64,000 bases of DNA from Shewanella sp. KX20019 (GTDB lineage: Bacteria > Pseudomonadota > Gammaproteobacteria > Enterobacterales > Shewanellaceae): the NCBI RefSeq assembly GCF_016757755.1, contig NZ_CP068437.1, positions 3,100,001 to 3,164,000 of the forward strand, given 5' to 3'. Under the pieces are notes generated by a model, which saw only the letters and a list, made by a program, of their open reading frames with translations, was not told the origin of the DNA and searched no databases. Shown here piece after piece: positions 27,934 to 36,184 of the stretch. Position 1 is the first letter of the stretch. The number at the start of each line of letters is the position of its first letter. The position numbers and the translations under genes were made by a program.

Positions 27934-29676
27934 GTGCAACTTAGAGATTACCAACAACAATCGGTTGATGCCGCCATCAGTCATTTTAAAGCAAGTGCCG
28001 ACTCAGCAGTGCTTGTCTTGCCTACAGGTGCAGGTAAGAGCATCGTTATCGCAGAACTCGCTCGAATAGCCAAAGGACGGGTACTGGTATTAACCCACGT
28101 TAAAGAGCTTGTCGCGCAAAATGCCGAAAAAGTAGGGCTGTTGACCACTGAAGCTTCGATCTATTCAGCTGGCTTGAATCAGAAGTCCACCAGTGGCAAA
28201 ACCGTCGTGGCCAGCATTCAATCTGCAGTAAAACAACCCGAACAGTTTGATGAACCCTATAGCCTCATCATCATCGATGAGTGTCATCGTGTTAGCCCAG
28301 AGAAAGACAGTCAATATCAGCAACTGCTCACTCACCTAAGATCAAAAAATAGTAGAATGAGATTATTAGGGTTGACAGCGACCCCCTACCGTCTCGATTT
28401 AGGTTGGATCTATCGCCATCACTATCACGGGAAAATAGGTAATACTGAAAAACCTGTATTTGAGAAGTGCATATTCGAGCTGCCAATGCGGCCGCTGATC
28501 AAACAAGGCTTTCTAAGCCAACCCAAAATGTTTGATGGCCTTAGCGCTCAATACGACTTTAGCGAACTCACCTCATCGCCAACAGGCGAATATAACGAGT
28601 CAGAAGTAAACTCACTGCTCAATCACTGCGGCCGTGCAACTACTGCTATTGTTAAGCAACTAATTGAACTGGCAAAACATCGACAGGGCGTGATTATCTT
28701 TGCCGCTACGGTCAAACATGCAGAGGAGATAATGGCTAAACTTGCGGGTAATAACCCTGCACTCGTTACCGCCAAGACATCTCGAGAAGACCGAGATCTG
28801 CTCATCAATGCCTTTAAAGCTAAGCAGATAAAGTTTCTTGTCAATGTTGCCGTCTTAACCACAGGCTTTGATGCCCCCCACGTTGATCTTATTGCCATAA
28901 TGCGTCCCACCGCATCGGTAAGCCTTTTCCAACAGATGGTTGGCCGTGGTTTAAGGATTGATAAGAATAAAACTGAATGCCTTATTATTGATTATGCAGC
29001 CAACGGCTATGACCTTTTCTATCCTGAAGTCGGTCAACCTAAACCCAATAGCAAATGCAAGCCAGTTCAAGTGCACTGCCCTGTGTGTGATTTTGCCAAT
29101 ATTTTTTGGGGTTTAACCGATGATGATGGCGATATCATTGAGCATTTTGGTAGACGTTGCCAAGCATTAATCGAAACCATTGACGGCAAACAGCAGTGCG
29201 ATTTTAGATTTCGCTCCAAGTCTTGCCCTAATTGCGGCGAAGAGAATGATATTGCCGCCAAGGTATGTAGCCATTGCCAATCTGTGTTAGTTGATCCTGA
29301 TAAAAGGCTCAAAGAGGTATTACAACAGAAGCATCATCACCTTTTTAAGTGTCAAAGCATGCTGTTAGAACCTGATGGCGACCGTCTAATTGTGCGCTAT
29401 ATCGATATAGAGGGTAATGACTTTTGTCGCTACTTCAAAATGCAAACAGCGGCTCAAATTAGAGCGGTATTTGCACTGTTTATTTTTCCACATAGTAAAA
29501 CACCGGGAATGAAACATAAAAAATATAGCTCTGCACAACAACTTGCTGCTGATGAGTCCTGTTTTAGAAAGCCCGACTTATTGTTGTTGAAGAAAAGTAA
29601 AAAAGGTTGGGATCTGCTGGAATCTATCTTTGATTACCAAGGCCGCTATCAAACACAACCTTCTGAATTAGAATAA
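27934..29676 (+). CDS. radD: DEAD/DEAH-box helicase-like repair protein RadD (YejH)
   Basis: 580-residue superfamily 2 protein. Walker A LPTGAGKS is at 29-36, the DECH box (IIIDECHR) near 115, motif III LTATPYR near 150, and motif VI QMVGRGLR near 335. The C-terminal third has zinc-binding cysteine pairs (CPVCDF, CPNCGE, CSHC). This layout and length match E. coli RadD/YejH, an ATPase acting with RecA and SSB in double-strand break repair. GTG start. The unit is independent of acs, which ends in a terminator. Confidence 0.88.
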   Translation: MQLRDYQQQSVDAAISHFKASADSAVLVLPTGAGKSIVIAELARIAKGRVLVLTHVKELVAQNAEKVGLLTTEASIYSAGLNQKSTSGKTVVASIQSAVKQPEQFDEPYSLIIIDECHRVSPEKDSQYQQLLTHLRSKNSRMRLLGLTATPYRLDLGWIYRHHYHGKIGNTEKPVFEKCIFELPMRPLIKQGFLSQPKMFDGLSAQYDFSELTSSPTGEYNESEVNSLLNHCGRATTAIVKQLIELAKHRQGVIIFAATVKHAEEIMAKLAGNNPALVTAKTSREDRDLLINAFKAKQIKFLVNVAVLTTGFDAPHVDLIAIMRPTASVSLFQQMVGRGLRIDKNKTECLIIDYAANGYDLFYPEVGQPKPNSKCKPVQVHCPVCDFANIFWGLTDDDGDIIEHFGRRCQALIETIDGKQQCDFRFRSKSCPNCGEENDIAAKVCSHCQSVLVDPDKRLKEVLQQKHHHLFKCQSMLLEPDGDRLIVRYIDIEGNDFCRYFKMQTAAQIRAVFALFIFPHSKTPGMKHKKYSSAQQLAADESCFRKPDLLLLKKSKKGWDLLESIFDYQGRYQTQPSELE

Positions 29677-29771
29677 AAATCAGTAATGCGATTAAACCGA
29701 GTTTAAATATCGATTAGAACTAATCTCTTGCCTATGTTATAAAGTGTTCAAGCTATTTTAGAGGAATTATT

Positions 29772-30038
29772 ATGTTTGTTGTTATTTTCGGTCGTCCAGG
29801 TTGTCCTTATTGTGTTCGTGCAGTACAAGTTGCAGAGCAACTTACTGAAAAACGTGATGATTTCAAGTTTAAATATGTTGATATTCACGCAGAGGGGATC
29901 AGCAAAGCCGATTTAGAAAAAACAGTAGGTAAGCCAGTTGAAACCGTTCCGCAGATCTTTGTCGATAAGGACCATGTTGGTGGCTGTACTGAATTTGAGC
30001 AGTATGTTAGAAACAACGAATTAATGCCAGCAGCATAA
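29772..30038 (+). CDS. grxA: Glutaredoxin 1 (GrxA)
   Basis: 88-residue dithiol glutaredoxin. The active site CPYC is in GRPGCPYCVRAV at residues 8-19, the cis-proline is in ETVPQIFVD, and GGCTEF is the glutathione-binding segment. Its TVGKPVETVPQIF region is that of the GrxA branch, which reduces ribonucleotide reductase and OxyR using glutathione. GAGG is about eight bases before the ATG. Single-gene unit with a strong terminator. Confidence 0.92.
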   Translation: MFVVIFGRPGCPYCVRAVQVAEQLTEKRDDFKFKYVDIHAEGISKADLEKTVGKPVETVPQIFVDKDHVGGCTEFEQYVRNNELMPAA

Positions 30039-30055
30039 TTTAAGCGCTTTAAATA

Positions 30056-30082
30056 AAAAAGGAGGCTATCGCCTCCTTTTTT
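30056..30082. terminator. Bidirectional terminator between grxA and the porin gene
   Basis: GGAGGC-tatc-GCCTCC with A run before and T run after serves both convergent genes. Confidence 0.88.
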
Positions 30083-30120
30083 GTGGGTAACATTTAATCT
30101 AGTTACCTATCTACCCTCGA

Positions 30121-31266
30121 CTAAAGCACATATTTCATTGAGAAAATCACTCGATTTAGCTCACCATCAAGGCCATTTTCTTTGGTGTTCTTAGCATACA
30201 TATACTCTACGCCCACAGTCAGTGGCTTCACCGGTGAGTATAGTAAGTTGATGTAACCCGAGTAAGAATCTTTGTTAACATTATTACCGATTAAATTGAC
30301 CTCGTTATCAGCTTTAAAACCTGACCCCGTGATACTAGTACGCCATTTATCATTCCACCAGTGGCGGTAAGAGATGTAGCCACCATATGAGCTTATAGCC
30401 TCTATATCACCATTAGCGTCCAACACACCAGCATTGGCATAGTTAAGCGCCATATAACGCCCTAGACCTTCACCATAGGTCGCTGACATTTTAATATCAT
30501 CTTGCCCAACAGGAATAACACCTGTAAAGCTCACACCATAACCGAATGTCGTTGAGTCTAGATCGTCTTTTTCAATATTAAGCTGTCGTGCTAGCCCGGC
30601 AAAGGTAAAGGCTGCTCCACCTTCTGTTTTCATGTTGTAGCGCGCGACAAAATCAGGCACCATGCCGCTGCCACTTGTGATACGGGCGCCAGTTGGATCG
30701 CGGTAGCCGTTTAAAGTCGTTTCTGGATTCTCAGCAGAGAACTGAAAACCACCATTGGTGTAACGAACCATGGTTTGACGCACGAACGGCGTACCTTCAG
30801 CAGCACCAACAAAGTCTAAGTTTTCAGGCAATGCACCTGGGTTTTGGAAGGTGGTCCACATTTGGCCAGCTGCCCAGTTGTCAAAACTGAGAAAAGCTTG
30901 GCGAATACGAGGAGAGTAACTGTTTGATACTCGCTCGTTACCGTCGGTATGAGTCATAAAATCAAGTTCAATAAACCCGACCAGCTTATGACCATCAATA
31001 TCAGTAGACGATTTAAAGTTGAAGCGTGACTCTCTTGCTTGAAAATCGACGACTTGGTTGCCTCTGCTTGAGTCACCATAAATAGTGCCTGGTACATAAA
31101 ACTGACGAGATAGGTTTCCAGAATCAGGTGCGCCATTACTGTAGTCACTAAACATAACATCAGCTTTTACATAACCACCGAACTTAAAATCTGTCTCTGC
31201 ATATGCACTGACGCTCATTGTCGCAATCGCTGCGGCGCAAAGAACGCTTAGTTTTGCTTGTTTCAT
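30121..31266 (-). CDS. Outer-membrane porin, DcaP-like
   Basis: 381-residue beta-barrel protein with a Sec signal peptide cleaved after SVSAYA (about residue 22). The mature start FKFGGYVKADVMFSD, the internal ARESRFNFKSSTDIDGHKLVGFIELDF, and the closing strand ending VIFSMKYVL with C-terminal aromatic-rich alternation are typical of DcaP-like porins. It is clearly homologous to the porin at 51151. The ATG at 31266 has GGGAGAAAGGGA in front; the longer frame from 31368 lacks a signal peptide. The substrate is unknown; DcaP proteins favour negatively charged solutes. Confidence 0.78.
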   Translation of the reverse strand: MKQAKLSVLCAAAIATMSVSAYAETDFKFGGYVKADVMFSDYSNGAPDSGNLSRQFYVPGTIYGDSSRGNQVVDFQARESRFNFKSSTDIDGHKLVGFIELDFMTHTDGNERVSNSYSPRIRQAFLSFDNWAAGQMWTTFQNPGALPENLDFVGAAEGTPFVRQTMVRYTNGGFQFSAENPETTLNGYRDPTGARITSGSGMVPDFVARYNMKTEGGAAFTFAGLARQLNIEKDDLDSTTFGYGVSFTGVIPVGQDDIKMSATYGEGLGRYMALNYANAGVLDANGDIEAISSYGGYISYRHWWNDKWRTSITGSGFKADNEVNLIGNNVNKDSYSGYINLLYSPVKPLTVGVEYMYAKNTKENGLDGELNRVIFSMKYVL

Positions 31267-32036
31267 TCCCTTTCTCCCATATTTTTTTATTATCCTTACG
31301 AAATATGACCGACTTAACAACAAGTCAACATTAGCAATAGGTCTATCAGACAAAGGTAGAACAACCATTACAAATTAATCACATTCGCATTCGACGCCGC
31401 TAATATTAGTAAAGAATTATACAAAGTGTTAATTAGTACCGTTTTTTTGGAGGATAAGTCATTAATGAAATTTTAGATTTTGCTGAAAGACAAATAGGGG
31501 GATATCTAGAAAGTACGTTACAAGGCAACCAATTACTCAGTTAAAACAGCCACTTCCACATGTCAATCTAGATTGACATTGCACTGCAAAAAATGTGTAA
31601 CACTGTTGTCATCTCATTAATAAAAACTCTAAACTATTTCATTGAGTCTTTTCCAGTTTCCTCTATCCAACTTTATCAACAGTTTTTATTTGGTATACAG
31701 CTTAAAATTTTCGTTAGAATGATTACCTGATAATATTTTTCATAAAAAGAAATGGAGTGGTGAATAAAGATTATTAGGAAGAAAGCTTACTTAAAATAAC
31801 CGATATGCAGATAAAGGCAGAAATAGCTGGTTTCACCAGTTTTATCTATTACATAAATGCTGCATACACATTATCGAGTAATATACATGACGAGAACCGC
31901 GCTGATAAAACGAACAACAACCGTTTTGGTTGCATATTTGGCATTTTCAGTCTTGAAAATAGAATAGATAAAAGCGAGTAGACTTTTGAAGTAGATTTTG
32001 AAGTAGTTTATTGCGGTAATCGATTGAAACAGAAAG
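31267..32036. other. Non-coding region upstream of the porin and beyond the tRNA-Lys array
   Basis: About 770 AT-rich bases with no credible gene on either strand. It holds a perfect 20-base palindrome at 31560-31579 and probably the porin promoter. The part next to 32036 is the downstream end of the tRNA-Lys array, but no clear terminator for that array was found. Confidence 0.55.
31560..31579. promoter_or_regulatory. Perfect 20-base palindrome upstream of the porin
   Basis: ATGTCAATCTAGATTGACAT is its own reverse complement. It lies about 290 bases before the porin ATG. It looks like an operator for a dimeric regulator but matches none that I can name. Confidence 0.4.
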
Positions 32037-32134
32037 TGGTGGGCTGTGAAGGATTCGAACCTTCGACCAATTGGATAAGAAAGAGCAAGCCAACTGCCTA
32101 TTCATCAATACCAGCAGCAACTGAACTAACAGCT
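32037..32134 (-). pseudogene. Disrupted tRNA-Lys copy 1
   Basis: The 3' half (CCA end, T arm, variable loop, one anticodon-stem strand) is identical to the functional gene at 32479. The anticodon loop is replaced by a longer sequence, the D-arm region is rewritten and extended by some 20 bases, and the acceptor 5' strand no longer pairs. It cannot fold as a tRNA. It is the first half of a 221-base tandem duplication. Confidence 0.75.
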
Positions 32135-32257
32135 AAATCTAGATAGCATAAAATTTCTATCAATCGGAAATAAAATAGAGTAGCTGAAAATGGAGTAAAT
32201 TTATGAAGTGGTGAGTAAACGAAGTAAGATATTGCAGTTTACGATTGAAACAGAAAG

Positions 32258-32355
32258 TGGTGGGCTGTGAAGGATCTGAACCTTCGACCAATTGGATAAG
32301 AAAGAGCAAGCCAACTGCCTATTCATCAATACCAGCAGCAACTGAACTAACAGCT
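32258..32355 (-). pseudogene. Disrupted tRNA-Lys copy 2
   Basis: Nearly identical to copy 1 at a distance of exactly 221 bases, with one swap in the T loop (ATCTGAA in place of ATTCGAA) that damages the conserved TTCGA segment further. Confidence 0.75.
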
Positions 32356-32478
32356 AAATCTAGATAGCATAAAATTTCTATCAATCGGAAATAAAATAGA
32401 GTAGCTGAAAATGGAGTAAATCTATGAAGTGGTGAGTAAACGAAGTAAGATATTGCAGTTTACGATTGAAACAGAAAG

Positions 32479-32554
32479 TGGTGGGCTGTGAAGGATTCGA
32501 ACCTTCGACCAATTGGTTAAAAGCCAACTGCTCTACCAACTGAGCTAACAGCCC
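32479..32554 (-). tRNA. tRNA-Lys(UUU), variant acceptor stem
   Basis: 76 bases including an encoded CCA. Cloverleaf checks: 7-bp acceptor stem GGGCTGT/ACAGCCC, D arm GCTC/GAGC, anticodon loop CTTTTAA with anticodon UUU, and T arm with TTCGAAT. It differs from the six other copies by a compensated base-pair change in the acceptor stem (T-A for C-G). Confidence 0.95.
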
Positions 32555-32619
32555 TTTCTGGTAATGCTGGTATTACATTTTCTGAATTTTATTGCCTTGA
32601 AGCAAATCCACCTCAGAAG

Positions 32620-32695
32620 TGGTGGGCCGTGAAGGATTCGAACCTTCGACCAATTGGTTAAAAGCCAACTGCTCTACCAACTGAGCTAACGGCCC
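32620..32695 (-). tRNA. tRNA-Lys(UUU)
   Basis: 76 bases with encoded CCA, acceptor stem GGGCCGT/ACGGCCC, anticodon loop CTTTTAA. One of six identical copies in tandem. Confidence 0.96.
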
Positions 32696-32750
32696 TTTCT
32701 GGTATTGCGTTTCTGAATTCATCTGCCTTGAAGCAAATCCACCTCAGAAG

Positions 32751-32826
32751 TGGTGGGCCGTGAAGGATTCGAACCTTCGACCAATTGGTTAAAAGCCAAC
32801 TGCTCTACCAACTGAGCTAACGGCCC
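32751..32826 (-). tRNA. tRNA-Lys(UUU)
   Basis: Identical to the copy at 32620 and 131 bases from it; the 55-base spacer is conserved. Confidence 0.96.
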
Positions 32827-32881
32827 TTTCTGGTATTGCGTTTCTGAATTCATCTGCCTTGAAGCAAATCCACCTCAGAAG

Positions 32882-32957
32882 TGGTGGGCCGTGAAGGATT
32901 CGAACCTTCGACCAATTGGTTAAAAGCCAACTGCTCTACCAACTGAGCTAACGGCCC
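32882..32957 (-). tRNA. tRNA-Lys(UUU)
   Basis: Identical copy, 131 bases from its neighbour. Confidence 0.96.
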
Positions 32958-33012
32958 TTTCTGGTATTGCGTTTCTGAATTCATCTGCCTTGAAGCAAAT
33001 CCACCTCAGAAG

Positions 33013-33088
33013 TGGTGGGCCGTGAAGGATTCGAACCTTCGACCAATTGGTTAAAAGCCAACTGCTCTACCAACTGAGCTAACGGCCC
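33013..33088 (-). tRNA. tRNA-Lys(UUU)
   Basis: Identical copy, 131 bases from its neighbour. Confidence 0.96.
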
Positions 33089-33143
33089 TTTCTGGTATTG
33101 CGTTTCTGAATTCATCTGCCTTGAAGCAAATCCACCTCAGAAG

Positions 33144-33219
33144 TGGTGGGCCGTGAAGGATTCGAACCTTCGACCAATTGGTTAAAAGCCAACTGCTCTA
33201 CCAACTGAGCTAACGGCCC
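33144..33219 (-). tRNA. tRNA-Lys(UUU)
   Basis: Identical copy; the spacer to the next copy is one base longer than the others. Confidence 0.96.
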
Positions 33220-33275
33220 TTTCTGGTATTACATTTTCTGAATTCATCTGCCTTGAAGCAAATCCACCTCAGAAG

Positions 33276-33351
33276 TGGTGGGCCGTGAAGGATTCGAACC
33301 TTCGACCAATTGGTTAAAAGCCAACTGCTCTACCAACTGAGCTAACGGCCC
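33276..33351 (-). tRNA. tRNA-Lys(UUU), promoter-proximal copy
   Basis: Identical copy and the first to be transcribed from the promoter at 33448-33475. tRNA-Lys genes also follow cpoB in E. coli, so the position is conserved. Confidence 0.96.
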
Positions 33352-33447
33352 TTTCTGGTATTGCTTACATCATTAACGCTTTATTTAGATTAACTAAACA
33401 ATTCGCTTAGATGCCCTCTGGAAGACGGTGTCTCTCTGAGGGCGCCT

Positions 33448-33475
33448 ATAATACCTTTTTCATTTGCTCATGCAA
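33448..33475 (-). promoter_or_regulatory. Promoter of the tRNA-Lys array
   Basis: On the minus strand TTGCAT (33475-33470), 16 bases, TATTAT (33453-33448), followed by a GC-rich discriminator AGGCGCCCTC typical of stable-RNA promoters under stringent control. Confidence 0.7.
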
Positions 33476-33546
33476 GTGCAATTTTCCCATTTTTCATCGT
33501 TTGCATGAAAAACAGTCTAAGAGATTGTTTTTTGAATAAATCGCAA

Positions 33547-34263
33547 TCAAAGTGCTGAAAGTTGCTGCTGTGCAATGCGGGCTGCTGCGCTATTAGCATA
33601 TTCCTTCACAACTTTCTGGTAATAAGCTTTCGCTCTGGCTTTATCACCAGTTTTCTCAGAAATCATACCAAGCTTAACTAAACTCTCGCCTCGCTTGCCT
33701 GAATCCTTAAATTTATCAACCACAGTTGTAAATGCCTTAGCCGCAGCAACAAACTCGCTCTTATTATAGAGTAGCTGACCTAACCAGTAGTTAGCATTGG
33801 GTGCATAACTGGAATTCGGGTAGTTTTCTATAAATTTGGCAAAAGCAGGAATGGCAGCTTCGTACTTTTTCTCTTTAAGTACTAGATTTACAGCTTGCTC
33901 ATAGCTAGCCGTCTCACCTAATGTAGAATTAGCACTACTATTGTCACCTGATGCGACCATAGGAGCTGAGGGCTTACTCGAGATATTAGCAATATCTTCA
34001 TACAGCTGACGTTGTCTTTGCAGCATCTGCTCTATTAGATAAGACTGTTGCTCACTTAATCCACGCAGATCGAGGACTTCTTGTTGCAAAGCGTCTAAAC
34101 GCTGCTGCATAGCAAATTCAGTTTGCTGTTTAGCTTTTACAATTCGCTCTAGACGAGCCACTCTATCGTCTGAAGAGCCACCAGCAACATCCTCAACTGG
34201 AGCAGGTGCAGCATTCGCTGCACTCGCTAGGATGATTGCCGCTGATATCACGGCGTATTTCAT
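33547..34263 (-). CDS. cpoB: Cell division coordinator CpoB (YbgF)
   Basis: 238-residue periplasmic protein that, in E. coli, links outer-membrane constriction by Tol-Pal with peptidoglycan synthesis by PBP1B. It has a Sec signal peptide cleaved after ANA (about residue 18), a coiled coil (about 35-90, QQRLDALQQEVLDLRG) for trimerisation, and TPR units in the C-terminal half (YEQAVNLVLKEKKYEAAIPAF, YPNSSYAPNANYWLGQLLYN). Last gene of the tol-pal operon, 23 bases after pal. Confidence 0.93.
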   Translation of the reverse strand: MKYAVISAAIILASAANAAPAPVEDVAGGSSDDRVARLERIVKAKQQTEFAMQQRLDALQQEVLDLRGLSEQQSYLIEQMLQRQRQLYEDIANISSKPSAPMVASGDNSSANSTLGETASYEQAVNLVLKEKKYEAAIPAFAKFIENYPNSSYAPNANYWLGQLLYNKSEFVAAAKAFTTVVDKFKDSGKRGESLVKLGMISEKTGDKARAKAYYQKVVKEYANSAAARIAQQQLSAL

Positions 34264-34286
34264 AGGGTAAACCTTTTACCTAAACA

Positions 34287-34823
34287 TTAGTATACAAGTA
34301 CAGCACGACGATTTTTAGCAAAACCATCATCAGTACGTGTAAGATCCATTGGCTTTTCTTCACCGTAGCTAACAATACTCATTTGGCTAGGTTGAACACC
34401 CATGCCTTGTAGGTATTTAGCCACCGCTTTAGCACGACGTTCGCCTAGTGCAATGTTGTACTCAGGTGTACCGCGCTCATCAGCATGACCTTCAATCATC
34501 ACTCGAACATTCTGATGTTCAACAAGATAGTCACCATGGGCTTCTAACACTTCAGCAAATTGCTGAGAAACTGAACTGCGATCAAAATCAAAATAGATGA
34601 TGTGTTCTTTTCTTAGCTCTTGAAACTTAAGCTGCTGCTGTTCATGTGGTGTTAATACCGGCGCGACACCGCCAGTTTCAACGCCATTGTTAGCAGATTC
34701 ACTTGTTGATGTTTCAGTAGAGCTAGTTGCATCTGTTTCAGACTCAGAAGTCGAGCTACAGGCACTGATAGCCATAATAGGAAGTACGACTAACATGGCT
34801 TTAAATAGCTTATTCAGATCCAT
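34287..34823 (-). CDS. pal: Peptidoglycan-associated lipoprotein Pal
   Basis: 178-residue outer-membrane lipoprotein that anchors the Tol system to peptidoglycan. The lipobox ISAC puts the lipidated cysteine near residue 21, followed by a Ser/Thr-rich linker. The OmpA-like domain has YFDFDRSSV and the binding segment IEGHADERGTPEYN...ERRAKAV. The ATG at 34823 has AAGGA seven bases upstream; an earlier in-frame start at 34865 would place 14 residues before the signal peptide and is rejected. Confidence 0.96.
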   Translation of the reverse strand: MDLNKLFKAMLVVLPIMAISACSSTSESETDATSSTETSTSESANNGVETGGVAPVLTPHEQQQLKFQELRKEHIIYFDFDRSSVSQQFAEVLEAHGDYLVEHQNVRVMIEGHADERGTPEYNIALGERRAKAVAKYLQGMGVQPSQMSIVSYGEEKPMDLTRTDDGFAKNRRAVLVY

Positions 34824-34846
34824 TTTAAAATCCTTAATCTTTATAG

Positions 34847-36175
34847 TTAGAGAAATGGTGACCAAGAAGGTGATTTAACTTCACCTTGTCCGGCGGGTAA
34901 TCTAGCCTTAAAACGTCCATCCATAGAAACTGCGGCCAATACCTGTTTACCTTGGTATGTTGTTCCGTAAATAACCATAGTACCGTTAGGTGCCAGGCTT
35001 GGTGATTCATCGAGTCGTGTACTCGTCAAAACTTGCATAAATCGGGTTTCAAGATCCATTCTTGCGATATTGAATTTCCCATTAGTACGATTTACAAAAA
35101 CAATGCTGCGTCCATCAGGTGCAATTGATCCACCGAGGTTCCACTCACCTTCAAACGTTAAGCGAGAAATCTTACCAGAATCTAAAAACACTCGATATAG
35201 CTGAGGGCGACCGCCACGCTCAGACGTCAATAGCAGTGACTTTCCATCAGGGAACCACGACGGTTCAGTATCAATTGCGTAATGATTTGTCACACGCTTT
35301 ACAGCACTGGTTGCGATATCGACGACATAAATATCTGGCTGTCCATCTTTCGACAACGTCACCGCTAACTTTTTACCGTCAGGAGAAAACACTGGAGCGC
35401 CGTTAATACCGTTAAAGCTAGTGACTTTTTTACGCGCCTGGGTATAAATGTTTTGTACAAACACTTCCGCTTTACGATTTTCAAAACTCACGTAGGCGAG
35501 TTGCTGCCCATCTGGAGACCATGATGGTGACATCAATGGTTCAGGGGAACGTAGTAACATCTGTTCGTTATAGCCATCGTAATCGGAGATCATCAACTGA
35601 TAAGGTGACTTTTCGCCATGCTTGACAACAACATAAGCAATACGCGTTAGGAATGCACCACGAATACCTGTTAATTTCTCGTAAACTACATCACTAATAC
35701 GATGCCCATACTGTCTAAACTGTGCAGCACTAATCACAGTTTCGCGGCTATCGATCACTAAATCTTTTGCTGCTTGTGGACCCATATCAGATTGTAATTG
35801 CGCTTTGACCAAATCGATTAGCTCAAAGCTAACCAAGTATTTGTCAGCGCCATAAGGTTTGATTGACCCCATCACAACTGCTTCGGCAGGTTGTGCCATC
35901 CAAGCCTTAGCATCAAATTGCGCTAATGTACTGATATTACGCTGCGGTAGACTCAACTCATCTGAGGGGCTAAATGTACCACTGCGCGCAAGATCTGACA
36001 TAACAACATCGGATATTTGTGACGGCATAGGGCCTGTGCCTTGCCAAACAAACGGAACCACTGCTATCGGCCTTGCAGCATCAACCCCTTCGGTAATAAC
36101 GATATCTAATGCCGCTTTAGCAGGCATGGTACAAATGAGCAGGCTTGCAAGTAGCCATTGTCCCAAAATCTTCAT
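34847..36175 (-). CDS. tolB: Tol-Pal system beta-propeller protein TolB
   Basis: 442-residue periplasmic protein that binds Pal. It has a signal peptide cleaved after AKA (about residue 21) and an N-terminal alpha/beta domain with the TolB-type start LDIVITEGVDAARPIAVVPF. The C-terminal six-bladed propeller is made of WSPDGQQLAYVS-like repeats (SPSWSPDG, PVFSPDG, PSWFPDG, IAPDG, LAPNG). It lies between tolA and pal as in all canonical operons. Confidence 0.96.
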   Translation of the reverse strand: MKILGQWLLASLLICTMPAKAALDIVITEGVDAARPIAVVPFVWQGTGPMPSQISDVVMSDLARSGTFSPSDELSLPQRNISTLAQFDAKAWMAQPAEAVVMGSIKPYGADKYLVSFELIDLVKAQLQSDMGPQAAKDLVIDSRETVISAAQFRQYGHRISDVVYEKLTGIRGAFLTRIAYVVVKHGEKSPYQLMISDYDGYNEQMLLRSPEPLMSPSWSPDGQQLAYVSFENRKAEVFVQNIYTQARKKVTSFNGINGAPVFSPDGKKLAVTLSKDGQPDIYVVDIATSAVKRVTNHYAIDTEPSWFPDGKSLLLTSERGGRPQLYRVFLDSGKISRLTFEGEWNLGGSIAPDGRSIVFVNRTNGKFNIARMDLETRFMQVLTSTRLDESPSLAPNGTMVIYGTTYQGKQVLAAVSMDGRFKARLPAGQGEVKSPSWSPFL

Positions 36176-36184
36176 GTGACTCCT

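Larger units (their letters stand above)
32021..32462. repeat. Two tandem 221-base units carrying the disrupted tRNA-Lys copies
   Basis: The segment starting CGATTGAAACAGAAAGTGG recurs at 32021, 32242 and 32463. The first two copies contain the broken tRNA plus about 120 bases of AT-rich spacer; the third leads into the intact tRNA-Lys gene. The two units differ at only a few positions, so the duplication is recent. Confidence 0.8.

Noticed and set aside
32021..33351. tRNA array considered as a CRISPR or IS end
   Set aside because: The repeated units fold as tRNA-Lys with CCA ends, the spacers are identical to each other, and no transposase is present.
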